Source of the DNA: Brevundimonas sp.
Lineage (GTDB): Bacteria; Pseudomonadota; Alphaproteobacteria; Caulobacterales; Caulobacteraceae
DNA length: 35,578 bases
Assembly: GCF_004210735.1 (NCBI RefSeq)
Contig: NZ_SDZL01000029.1
Coordinates: 1 to 35,578, forward strand
Direction: 5' to 3'
The notes under the pieces are model-generated. The model saw only the letters and a list, made by a program, of their open reading frames with translations, made no database searches and was not told where the DNA came from. This document shows positions 7,985-17,200 of this stretch, in pieces (positions within the stretch are counted from its first letter, which is position 1; each line of letters begins with the position of its first letter). The translations under genes and the position numbers were made by a program.

Positions 7985-8072
7985 TTCAGCCTTGATTTCC
8001 CCGTAAGGCCCGCCCCGTCCGCCGCCCTCGCGCCGACACATCGCGCGCTGAGCGTGCTATTTGGACCGAACG

Positions 8073-10172
8073 ATGCCCTTCCCAGCCTCCCACCCCGCGC
8101 TCGACAGCGCCCTGTCCGCTCGCGGCTATGCCGAGCCCACGCCCGTCCAGGCCGCCGTGCTGGAGGCCGAGGCCGGTCGCGACCTACTGGTGTCGGCCCA
8201 GACCGGCTCGGGCAAGACGGTCGCCTTCGGCCTGGCCCTAGCGCCCACCCTGCTGGGCGAGGCGGACAAGTTCCGTGAGTTCGGCGCGCCGGTCGCCCTG
8301 GTCATCGCGCCGACGCGCGAACTGGCGCTGCAGGTGAACGCCGAGCTGCAATGGCTGTATGCCGAAACCGGCGCGCGCATCGTCTCGTGCGTCGGCGGCA
8401 TGGACCCTCGCACCGAGCGAAAGGCGCTGGACCGCGGCGCCCACATCGTCGTCGGCACGCCCGGCCGCCTGCGCGACCATCTGGAGCGCGGCGCCCTGGA
8501 CCTGTCGGAGCTGAAGGCCGTGGTGCTGGATGAAGCCGACGAAATGCTGGACATGGGCTTCCAGGAAGATCTGACCTTCCTGCTGGACGCCGCCCCGGCC
8601 GAGCGCCGGACGCTGCTGTTCTCGGCCACCATCGCGCGCGACATCGCCGAACTGGCCAAAACCTATCAGCGCGACGCCCTGCGCATCGACACCACGACCA
8701 AGAACGCCCCCCACGGCGACATCGAATACAAGGCGATCCGCGTCGCCCCGAACGAGATCGAACTGGCCGTCGTCAACGTCCTGCGCTTCTTCGAGGCGCC
8801 GGGCGCCCTGGTGTTCGCCAACACGCGCGAGCGGGTGAAGCATCTGACCGCGTCCCTGCGCGAGCGCGGCTTCTCGGTCGTCGGTCTGTCGGGCGAACTG
8901 AACCAGAACCAGCGGTCCGAGGCGTTGCAGGCGCTGCGCGACGGCCATGCGCGGGTCTGTGTGGCCACCGACGTGGCGGCGCGCGGGCTGGACCTGCCGG
9001 ACCTGGGACTGGTGATCCACGCCGAACTGCCGGTCAACAAGGCGACCATGCTGCACCGTTCGGGCCGCACCGGCCGTGCGGGCAAGAAGGGCGTGTCCGT
9101 CCTGATCGTCACCTATACCCGCCGCCGCAAGGCCGAGCTGATGCTGCAGTCCGCCTCGGTCAAGGCCGAGTGGTCGGGCCCGCCCTCGGCCGACGAGATC
9201 CGCGCCAAGGACGAGGAGCGGATGTGGACCGATCCGGTCCTGACCGACCCCGCCGACGACGAGAACCTGGCCCTGGGTCGCCAGCTGCTGGAGCGCCAGT
9301 CGCCGGAACAGGTGGCCGCCGCGCTGATGCGGCTGTATCGCCAGAAGCTGCCGCCGCCCGAAGACGTCTATGACGACGCCCGGATGAAACGCCAGCAGGA
9401 CGCCGGCCGCAACGACAAGGGCGAGCCGGACATGCCGTTCCAGGACTTCGCCCGTGGCGGCGACATGACCTGGTTCCGCATCAACATCGGCCGCGAAAAG
9501 AACGCCGATCCCAAGTGGCTGATGCCGCTGATCTGCCGCCTGGGCCATGTGACCAAGCGCGACATCGGCACGATCCGCATCTTCGATCGCGACACCAAGT
9601 TCGAGATCACCGCCGACGCCGAGGCCAAGTTCCGCGCCGCCATCGCGCAGGGCCTGGAAGAAGGCACCAAGATCGAAGACACGATTCCGCCCGCGCCCAA
9701 GGCCCCGTTCGAACGCCGCGGTCCCAAGCCGGACTTCGCCGGCGGCGACAAGAAGCCCTGGGTCAAGAAGGACGGCTTCCGCAAGGACGGCGATGCGCGT
9801 CCCCCGCGTGAGGACAAGCCGTGGCAGTCCAAGGCCGTCGACGGCGAGAAGAAGCCGTGGGTCCGGAAGGACGCCGCCGATCGCCCTGCCCGCACCGACA
9901 AGCCGAAGTTCGAAAAGGCCGGGGGCGACAAGCCCTGGGCCAAGGCCGACGGCGACAAGAAACCCTGGAAGAAGAAGGCCGAGGGCGCATCCGACGCGCC
10001 CAAGACCGCCTGGGCCCCCAGCGCCGACGCCGAGGCGCCTGCCGGTGATCGTCCGTGGAAGGGCAAGCCGACCGGCAAGCCCAAGGGCGGCGACCGTCCC
10101 TGGGCGGCCAAGGATGCGCACGGCAAGCCCACAGCCAAAAAGCCGTTCAAGCCCAAGCCCCACAAGGGCTGA
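8073..10172 (+). CDS. DEAD-box RNA helicase with DbpA-like domain and KPW-repeat tail
   Basis: A 699-aa ATP-dependent RNA helicase. The RecA-like core has the Q motif EPTPVQ (21-26), Walker A AQTGSGKT (42-49), PTREL (80-84), TPGRL (129-133), DEAD (153-156), SAT (184-186) and, in the second lobe, HRSGRTGRAG. Around residues 470-535 lies a DbpA-type RNA-binding domain (TWFRINIGREKNADPKWLMP...). The last about 150 residues are a basic, low-complexity tail with seven copies of an [D/E]K(K)PW or DRPW unit, presumably binding RNA. The start ATG 8073 is chosen over TTG 8061, which adds only four residues. Members of this class act in ribosome assembly or RNA turnover, often in the cold; the exact role here is unknown. 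Confidence 0.92.
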   Translation: MPFPASHPALDSALSARGYAEPTPVQAAVLEAEAGRDLLVSAQTGSGKTVAFGLALAPTLLGEADKFREFGAPVALVIAPTRELALQVNAELQWLYAETGARIVSCVGGMDPRTERKALDRGAHIVVGTPGRLRDHLERGALDLSELKAVVLDEADEMLDMGFQEDLTFLLDAAPAERRTLLFSATIARDIAELAKTYQRDALRIDTTTKNAPHGDIEYKAIRVAPNEIELAVVNVLRFFEAPGALVFANTRERVKHLTASLRERGFSVVGLSGELNQNQRSEALQALRDGHARVCVATDVAARGLDLPDLGLVIHAELPVNKATMLHRSGRTGRAGKKGVSVLIVTYTRRRKAELMLQSASVKAEWSGPPSADEIRAKDEERMWTDPVLTDPADDENLALGRQLLERQSPEQVAAALMRLYRQKLPPPEDVYDDARMKRQQDAGRNDKGEPDMPFQDFARGGDMTWFRINIGREKNADPKWLMPLICRLGHVTKRDIGTIRIFDRDTKFEITADAEAKFRAAIAQGLEEGTKIEDTIPPAPKAPFERRGPKPDFAGGDKKPWVKKDGFRKDGDARPPREDKPWQSKAVDGEKKPWVRKDAADRPARTDKPKFEKAGGDKPWAKADGDKKPWKKKAEGASDAPKTAWAPSADAEAPAGDRPWKGKPTGKPKGGDRPWAAKDAHGKPTAKKPFKPKPHKG

Positions 10173-10184
10173 GGATGCCTATGC

Positions 10185-12299
10185 TCAGGCGCCGATCGGC
10201 GCCTTGAGCACAGCGGCGAGGCCGGGGGCGGCGTCGCGATACTCCAGCTCTCCGCCCAACTGGCTGACCAGGCTGCCAATCATCATGGAGCCGAAGCCCT
10301 GACCGGCCTCGTGCCCACCCTTGCCGGCGTCCTGGACCACCAGGCGTAGCGACGCGCCGTCTTCCTCCAGGGTGACGGCGATCGGGCCCGGCTGGCCGCC
10401 ATAGGCGTATTTCTGGGCGTTGATGATCAGCTCGGTCAGGATCAGGCCCAGCGTCACCGCGCGCCCGGCCTCGACACAGACGGGGGCCAGGTCGATCTCC
10501 ATCTGGGCCGTCCAGTCGGCGCCCATCGACGAGCCGAGGTCATCGGTCAGCTCGGCGAAATAGCGCGACAGGTCGATCTGGCTGGCCGTTTCCGACCGAT
10601 ACAGGCGGCTGTGGACCATGGACACGGCGCGCACGCGGCGACGCGCCTCCATCAACCCCTCGCGTGTGGCCGGTTCGGCCTGACGCGCCTGCAGGCCCAG
10701 GAAGGATGACACCAGGGTCAGGCTGTTCTGGACCCGGTGATTGACCTCGCGGATCAGGAATTCCTGCTGTTCGATCCGCAGTTCGCGGTCGGTCAGGCTG
10801 GCCTGCAGTGACCGATTCAGGCTGCGCAGTTGCGACACGGCCCACAGGTCCGCCAGGGCGTCGCGCAGGCGCGTGGCGGATTCGACCGTGGCCGGCGCCC
10901 ACCGCCGCGATCGGCCCCGCACGGTTTCGGACCAGGCCTCGAACGAGGCGCGGGGCGTCAACTGTCCAGACTCACCGGTCTTGATGGCGGTCGAGGGATC
11001 GCCCGCCCAGCGCACCGTCTCGATGATCTCGGCCCGGAACCAGATCAGGCTCAGCGGCGACGGTCCCGGCAAGTGGACGCCCAGCACGCCACTGGCCTGG
11101 GCCCGCATCGCCTCGGCGCCCGGCAGGATGGTTTCCAGATGGTGCGTCGAGACCGGCCGCAGTGAGGGCTGCTGCGCGACCCAGTCGGCCAGCCTGCGCA
11201 CCGATGCCTCGTCCGGCGCCATGCCGAAGCGGAAGACGTCGTCCCCGCGCACCAGCGCCAGCCCGTCCGCCCCGACCATTTCGGTCAGATCCCGCGCGCG
11301 TTCGGCCAGCCCGTCGATCAGATCGCGATCGGTCGGCAGGGCGCCCACGATCTGGTCCTCCAGCTGACGTAACCGGATGCGTTCGCGATACAGTTCCGCG
11401 TCGGCCTTGGTCTTGATCTGGCGCGCCAGACCGCGCGCCAGCGTCGTGGCGGCGATCCGCATCTCGTACGGCATCAACTGCGGCCGCGTGCTGTGGCAGG
11501 CCACCAGCCCCCACAGATCGCCGTCGACGACGATGGACACCGAGGCTGAGGCGCGCACACCCATGTTCCGCAGATAGCGCAGATGGATCGGCGACACGCT
11601 GCGCAGCGCGCAATCGCTCATGTCCAGCGGCGCGCCGTCCACGGGCGTCAAGGGCTGCGGCGTATAGTCGGCGTCAGGGATCACCCGCACCGGGTTCTGC
11701 ACATACAGGGCCCGCGCCTGACGCGGCACGTCGGAGCCGGGGAAGTGGTGGTTCTGGAAGCTGTCGACCTCGTCCGACCGGCTCTCGGCGATCACCTGAC
11801 CGGCGCCGTCGTCCATGAAGCGATAGACCATGACCCGATCAAAGCCGATCAGCTCGCGAAACGCCTCGGCCGCGCGTTCGCAGACGACGCGAACCGTGGG
11901 CGCCCGCTCCAGCCGCGCGCCGGCGGCGTCCAGACGGCTGATCAGTTCGACGCCCGGCTGGGCGCCCTGAGAGCTTTGTTCGACCTCGACGACCAGGCCC
12001 TGCTCGTTTGGGCGGGCGACCACGTCATAGTCCAGCCCGTTCGCGCCACGCCAGCGGCCGACAAACCCTTCTGGCGCCTGCCGTAGTCGCTCGGCCACGC
12101 CGCTGCCCAGGACCACATCGATGGTCTGGCCCAGCCAGGTCTCGCGGCCGGAGATCGACAGCATCCGGCCCGCCTCGCGCGCCACCAGGCCCTCCCTGAA
12201 CAGGAACAGCAAGCCGTGCGGCTGGATCGCCTCGGGCACGTGGATCGGCTCGCGGTCGCAGTCCGTCAGGTCCAGGGTGTCAGGCTGGACGGCGGTCAT
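10185..12299 (-). CDS. bphP: Bacteriophytochrome histidine kinase (HWE/HisKA_2 output)
   Basis: A 704-aa red/far-red photoreceptor kinase. Domain order: PAS (about 10-115) with the biliverdin-binding Cys14 in DLTDCDREPIH and IQPHG; GAF (about 130-300) with PGSDVP (187-192, canonical PASDIP), the pyrrole-water His in SPIHLRYL and CHSTRP; PHY (about 310-490) with the tongue motifs WAGDP and PRASF (449-453); and a HisKA_2/HWE-type kinase with acceptor His521 in REVNHRVQNSL, N-box LTELIINAQKYAY and lid GQGFGSMMIG. All residues expected for a functional biliverdin phytochrome are present. It overlaps the heme oxygenase gene by 4 bases (ATGA), so chromophore-making enzyme and receptor are co-translated. 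No response regulator gene is adjacent. Confidence 0.93.
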   Translation of the reverse strand: MTAVQPDTLDLTDCDREPIHVPEAIQPHGLLFLFREGLVAREAGRMLSISGRETWLGQTIDVVLGSGVAERLRQAPEGFVGRWRGANGLDYDVVARPNEQGLVVEVEQSSQGAQPGVELISRLDAAGARLERAPTVRVVCERAAEAFRELIGFDRVMVYRFMDDGAGQVIAESRSDEVDSFQNHHFPGSDVPRQARALYVQNPVRVIPDADYTPQPLTPVDGAPLDMSDCALRSVSPIHLRYLRNMGVRASASVSIVVDGDLWGLVACHSTRPQLMPYEMRIAATTLARGLARQIKTKADAELYRERIRLRQLEDQIVGALPTDRDLIDGLAERARDLTEMVGADGLALVRGDDVFRFGMAPDEASVRRLADWVAQQPSLRPVSTHHLETILPGAEAMRAQASGVLGVHLPGPSPLSLIWFRAEIIETVRWAGDPSTAIKTGESGQLTPRASFEAWSETVRGRSRRWAPATVESATRLRDALADLWAVSQLRSLNRSLQASLTDRELRIEQQEFLIREVNHRVQNSLTLVSSFLGLQARQAEPATREGLMEARRRVRAVSMVHSRLYRSETASQIDLSRYFAELTDDLGSSMGADWTAQMEIDLAPVCVEAGRAVTLGLILTELIINAQKYAYGGQPGPIAVTLEEDGASLRLVVQDAGKGGHEAGQGFGSMMIGSLVSQLGGELEYRDAAPGLAAVLKAPIGA

Positions 12300-12868
12300 G
12301 CGGCGATCTCGGATGGGGCCGGAGCCAGGATACGATGAGCGAAGGCGAAGGCGTCGCAGGCGCCGCGCACCATAGACGCCCGGGCCACGCCCGCCCGGTC
12401 AGCAGCCTCCAGCGCGCCAAGCACATTGCGCCAGCGGGCGCCGGTCTGGTCGCCGTGGATGTCCAGATGCCCCAGACCCGTCAGGTTGACGCCATCCGCC
12501 TTCATGCGCTTCAGCATGACCCGGCCGCCCAGCGCCGATCCCTCGATCACATAGGTCCAGCCCAGGGCCTGACCCAGATCGGGCACGGTCGCGGGTGTGG
12601 GCGTGGCGCCCGCGCCGCCCAGGGCCTGCACATCGATCCGCAAGGCGGCGGAACGGTCGGCGACAGGGACGCCCAGCGCCGCTATCCCGTTGCTCCATTG
12701 GGCAAGGGCTGCCTCGGCGCCCGCGTGCAGGTCCAGCAGGGCCGCCACCATCACCGCGCGCCGCGCCGGGTCGCGCAACCGCGCCTCGACATCAGCCTGA
12801 TCTTCCAGCGCCTGGTGTGCGGCGTGCGTGGCTTGACGCAAATTCTCGAGAACTGAATTGTCGGTCAC
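12296..12868 (-). CDS. bphO: Biliverdin-producing heme oxygenase
   Basis: A 190-aa heme oxygenase, which opens heme to biliverdin, iron and CO and so supplies the phytochrome chromophore. The N-terminal LRQATHAAHQALE carries the proximal heme-ligand His (His18 by the LR-x-AT-xxx-H-xx-LE pattern). The distal helix is YVIEGSALGG (106-115), close to the family consensus Y-V-x-E-G-S-x-L-G-G. Length and motifs fit BphO/HemO-type bacterial enzymes. Its stop overlaps the start of the phytochrome gene. Its promoter must lie in the 129-base gap shared with the divergent ABC ATPase gene, which also holds a LacI-type operator 82 bases from this start. Confidence 0.9.
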   Translation of the reverse strand: MTDNSVLENLRQATHAAHQALEDQADVEARLRDPARRAVMVAALLDLHAGAEAALAQWSNGIAALGVPVADRSAALRIDVQALGGAGATPTPATVPDLGQALGWTYVIEGSALGGRVMLKRMKADGVNLTGLGHLDIHGDQTGARWRNVLGALEAADRAGVARASMVRGACDAFAFAHRILAPAPSEIAA

Positions 12869-12949
12869 GCCCTACCCTATCAGCGCCCAGCGCCCGTCAC
12901 CACGCGCCATGACCCCATAACGCAACGCTGAAGGCATTGATCCCGCCGT

Positions 12950-12961
12950 GTAACCGGTTAC
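12950..12961. promoter_or_regulatory. LacI-type operator before the ABC ATPase gene
   Basis: A perfect 12-bp palindrome, GTAACCGGTTAC, within the 14-mer TGTAACCGGTTACG. The identical 14-mer, in the same orientation relative to the gene, lies before the TonB receptor gene, and a one-base variant lies before the LacI gene. The central CG and AACCGGTT-like arms are typical of LacI-family operators. TTGATC at 12937-12942 could be a -35 box; no clear -10 was found. Confidence 0.8.
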
Positions 12962-12997
12962 GTTGCCCGCCAAGAAAAGATCAGGGCAGGAATCTCC

Positions 12998-14086
12998 ATG
13001 GCTGACGTCCGGCTGACCGGCGTGAAGAAGCGCTTTGGCGCCGTCGAGGTGCTGAAAGGCGTCGATCTGGAGATCGCCGACGGCGAGTTCGTGGTCTTCG
13101 TCGGACCGTCCGGCTGCGGCAAGTCCACCCTGTTGCGCACCATCGCGGGCCTGGAAGAGATCAGCGAGGGCGAGATCGCCATCGGCGGGCGCACGGTCAA
13201 CGACCTGTCGCCGTCGGACCGGGGCATCGCCATGGTGTTCCAGTCCTATGCCCTGTACCCGCACATGACGGTGCGCGAGAACATGGCGTTCGGCCTGAAG
13301 CTGGCGAAAACGGACAAGGCCGAGATCGACCGGCGCGTGACCGCCGCCGCCGAAACGCTGAACATCACCGACTATCTGGATCGCAAGCCCAAGGCCCTGT
13401 CGGGCGGCCAGCGCCAGCGTGTCGCCATCGGCCGGGCCATCGTGCGCGAGCCGCAGGTCTTCCTGTTCGACGAGCCGCTGTCGAACCTGGACGCCGCCCT
13501 GCGGGTGCGGATGCGCTACGAGTTCGCCAGCCTGCACGAGCGGCTGAAGACGACGATGATCTATGTCACCCACGACCAGATCGAGGCCATGACCCTGGCC
13601 GACCGGATCGTGGTGCTGTCGGCCGGGCGGATCGAACAGGTCGGCGCGCCGATGGAGTTGTACGAACACCCCCGCAACCTGTTCGTGGCCGAGTTCATCG
13701 GCAGCCCCAAGATGAACCTGATCGCCGCCGAGGTGGTCCAGGCCTCGACCACCGGCGCCACCGTCAAACTGGCGACCGGCGAGACGGTGAAGGCCGCCGT
13801 GGATGCGGCGCGCGCCAGGCCGGGCGATACGGTCACTTTGGGCGTGCGGCCCGAGCATCTGGCGCTGGACGGGGACGGCGCGGCGATCGCGACCACTGCG
13901 GCCTTCGTCGAGACCCTGGGCCACGCCACCTACGCCTATCTGAACCATCCGGCGTCGAGTGAGACCCTGACCGTCCAGCTTCCGGGCGAAGTACGGCCCT
14001 CGACCGGCGATGCCCTGACCGTGCGCATCCCGGCGGGCAAGACGTATCTGTTCGACGCGGACGGGGTGGCGTTCCAGCGGCTGTAG
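12998..14086 (+). CDS. Sugar ABC transporter ATPase (MalK/UgpC/MsmK type)
   Basis: A 362-aa ATPase that would energise import of an oligosaccharide. The motifs are Walker [10 protein letters not shown] (36-44), Q-loop [16 protein letters not shown], signature LSGGQRQ (134-140), Walker B VFLFDEP (154-160) and switch His192. A C-terminal TOBE/MalK-like regulatory domain (about 235-362) contains [11 protein letters not shown] precedes the ATG. It is the only ATPase gene near the two CUT1-type permeases and binding protein encoded on the opposite strand 3.4-7.5 kb away, which themselves lack one. It also carries the same operator as the TonB receptor gene, so it is very likely the ATPase of that importer. 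MsmK-type ATPases can also serve several importers. Confidence 0.93.
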   Translation: MADVRLTGVKKRFGAVEVLKGVDLEIADGEFVVFVGPSGCGKSTLLRTIAGLEEISEGEIAIGGRTVNDLSPSDRGIAMVFQSYALYPHMTVRENMAFGLKLAKTDKAEIDRRVTAAAETLNITDYLDRKPKALSGGQRQRVAIGRAIVREPQVFLFDEPLSNLDAALRVRMRYEFASLHERLKTTMIYVTHDQIEAMTLADRIVVLSAGRIEQVGAPMELYEHPRNLFVAEFIGSPKMNLIAAEVVQASTTGATVKLATGETVKAAVDAARARPGDTVTLGVRPEHLALDGDGAAIATTAAFVETLGHATYAYLNHPASSETLTVQLPGEVRPSTGDALTVRIPAGKTYLFDADGVAFQRL

Positions 14087-14089
14087 TTC

Positions 14090-14261
14090 CCTTCTCCCCC
14101 TGCGGGAGAAGGTGGGCGCCGGAGGCGCTCGGATGAGGGGTGCGAGCACCGCCTATCCGAACCTCATTCAGGCGTCGGCCGCGACGTTCCAGCCGCGTCT
14201 CCGACACCCCTCATCCGTCTTGCTCCGCAAGCCACCTTCTCCCGCAAGGGGAGAAGGTGGG
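14090..14261. repeat. Second nested inverted-repeat element, between convergent genes
   Basis: This has the same design as the element at 1769-1936. The outer hairpins are CCTTCTCCC/GGGAGAAGG (14090-14112) and CCACCTTCTCCC-GCAAG-GGGAGAAGGTGG (14232-14260), which are inverted copies of each other. An inner inverted pair is GGATGAGGGGTG (14131-14142) and CACCCCTCATCC (about 14205-14216). It begins 3 bases after the ATPase stop codon and ends 2 bases before the stop codon of the convergent enzyme gene, filling the gap. No gene is seen in it. Here it could act as a two-way transcription stop. Confidence 0.85.
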
Positions 14262-14263
14262 CT

Positions 14264-17200
14264 TCATCTCATCGTCACGCGTCGCGCGCCGGTGGGGATC
14301 TTCAGCTCGCCATTCTCGAACCGCGCGCTGCGGCCGTCGATGCGGACGACAGCGGGCGCCGCCTCCCCCTTCGGCCACTGCACCACAAAGCCGCCCGGCG
14401 GCGTGACGCCCGGCTCCAGCGTCAGGACATAGTCACGGCCCTGCTTGCGGAAGGCGTAGGTCAGGGCGCCGTAGGCGGTGCGCAGATCCTTGACGCCGAC
14501 GCCCTCGGCCGTGTCCAGCCATGCGGTCGGCACGCCCGCCGCCAGCACCAGGGCGTGATCCGCGTCGCGCTCGTACGCGAACAGGTCCAGCGCCGAGCGA
14601 ATGTAGTCGCTGCTGATCCAGGCATGCGGCATGTCGCCGATGAAGCGCGGCTCGCGCAGCTCGCGGCCCACCACCTCGGCCCAGCCGTTCCAGGCCTGGG
14701 GCCGCCGGTCGGCCATGAAGAAGTCCAGCGCCTCCATCGCCCGGTCGCGGCGGCCCAGCCGGACCAGCGCCCCGACGTTGCGCCACTCATACGGCGTGTA
14801 ATCCTTCCACAGCGGGCGATTGGCCAAACGGTTCTGGAAATTGGTCCAGTAGCGCTCGAAGGTGTTGTCCAGCAGGTCACGGGGCAGTTCTTCCAGCGCG
14901 CCGCCGGGCGACAGGCCGATGGTGGTCGAGGTGGCGTCGAAATCGCCCCGGTCGGCGGCTCCGGCGATCCAGTCGATGCCGTGGTGCGCGGCCGTCGCGG
15001 TGATCGAGGCCATGATGTCGGTCTGGAACTGGTCGCGCGCGGCGCTCATCCGGGCGGCGGCTTCAGCATCACCCAGGGTCTGCGCGATGAAGACCGCGTC
15101 CTTGTAGCCCAGCAGGCCCCAGAAATCGTCCCAGTAGGAATAGGCCGGCTTGTCCGAATAGCCCTCGTGGCTGATCGTCGGCGGCAACAGGCCGAACAGG
15201 TGGCGCTTGTCCGCCGCCTGGAACTCGGCCGTGCGGGTCGAGGCGCGCAGCTCGTCCATATAGGCGATGGCCTTCTGGACCTGCGGCCAGACCTGACGCA
15301 GCAGGGCCTCGTCGCGGGTGTAGCGATAGGTCTCGGCCGCCAGGAAGACGAACTCGCCGTGGCTGTCGTTCTCGGGCACCGGATCGGCGCCGCGGGCGTC
15401 GACGCAGCACGGCACCTTGCCGTTCTCGAACACATAGGGCGCGTACCAGCGGAGGTATTCCGCTGACAGTTCCGGCAGGCCCAGCCGGTTCAACCCCTCG
15501 GCCATCATGGCTCCGTCGCGGATCCACGAGCGGTTATAGCTGCGGGTGCCGGGTTGCAGGATCGGCCCCTGACGCGACATCAGCATATGCGCCAGCGACG
15601 AGCGCAGCGCGTCCTCGATCCGCTGGGCGGCGGGCGGCAGGGTCAGGTCGAACCGGTCCAGACGCGCCTTCCAGTCGGCGACGACCGCGGCCTCGGCCGT
15701 GTCCAGCGCCGCCTCGATGGAACCGGTGACGACAGGCGCGGGCGATGCGCCCGACAGGGGCGACATGAAGCCAAAGGTCCGCGTCTCGCCCGGTTGCAGG
15801 GTCACATCGTACAGCAAGGCGCCTGCGGGCAGGCCGGTCGCGTCGGACTCGACGTGGCGCTGATCGGCCGGGCGTCGGGCGTCGGTCACGGTCAGCGACT
15901 GCGGATCGGCGCCCTGGTCGAAGGTCGCCATCGACACCGCACTGGGCTGGGCCAGGGTATGGACTCGGATATTGTCGTTCAGCACCAGCGAACCGCCGTT
16001 CCAGTCGATCTGCTGGATCGGGGCGACGCCGCCGGGGATGGCCAGGAACTGCACCGGCCCGTTCACCTGGAACGGCCGCGCCGCCAGCGCCAGGGTCAAG
16101 GTGCGCGGCCGGTTGGACGTGTTGGTCAGGGCGTATCGGCCCCACAGCTGGGCCTGATCCGGCGTGCCGCTGGCGAAGCTGGTGGTGGTCAGGGTCCAGT
16201 CGTCGTGCGTCCACCTGACCCACGGTATCGGCAGATAGTCGTCACGCAGCCCCTGTTCGATCCGCACGTCGGCCCAGCTGATCAGCCGCCCGTTATCGAT
16301 GACGAAGGGTTCGATGGACGGACCCGCACGGCGCAGTTCGATGGCCCCGTCCTCGCCGATCAGGCCGCTCTCGCCGCCACCGTCGACGCCGACCAGCGTC
16401 CAGTACGGCTGCTCGCCGAAGAAGCCGCGCGGATACAGGCCGCGACGGTTCTGTTTCGCCACCGCCTCGACGAAGGACGTCGCGTCCTCGCCAAAGGTCA
16501 GAGGTTCGACCTCGATCTCATTCAGCGCATAGGTCGTGGGGGCGACGACGCCCAGCCGCTGACCGGCGCCGGCCTGACCCTGCACGTCGGGTGACGGGAC
16601 GGGGCGCAGCGGCTCCAGCTTCAGATAGCGGGCGCTGGCCTCGGGCGTGCGCAACCAGTCGACGCCGCCGCTTCCGCCGGTGACGGACGCCAGTTCGCGC
16701 CAATCGCGGCCGTCGGACGAGGACGAGACGCGATAGTCCGCCGCCGCCCCGCGTTCGCCCCAGCGCAGGGTCAGACCGCCGAACTCGCGCTCGTATCCCA
16801 GGTCCAGCGTCAGCGCGGGCGCGCCCGCCACGGCGGGGGTCCAGGCGGTCTTCGGGTTCAGGTCAACCGCCAGCGCGGCGGAGGTGCTCGCCGCGCCGTC
16901 GCGCGCGATCAGGGCGGGTGGGACCAGCGGTTCGGGCGGCAGTTCGCGCAGGGTCAGCTGGTCGATCTCGACATGACCCGCCCCACCCTCTGCGGCGACG
17001 ACGACGAACTCCATCCGCTCGACCTGGCGCAGGATCGTCTCGGGACTGGGTCCCCAGGCCTTGACCACCTGACGGCGTTTGATGACGAACCGGGTCCAGC
17101 CGTCCGGGAAATCATAGCGGGTCGTCTGGCGCCACCAGACATTCTCGGCCGACGCGTCGGTGAATTTGACTTCGAAGGTGTTGGTCGGCCCGGCGCCGCG

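Noticed and set aside
8238..10163. A 641-codon open frame on the minus strand opposite the helicase gene
   Set aside because: It lies fully antisense to a well-supported DEAD-box gene and shows only composition-driven Gly/Ala/Arg-rich sequence; long antisense frames are normal in GC-rich genomes.
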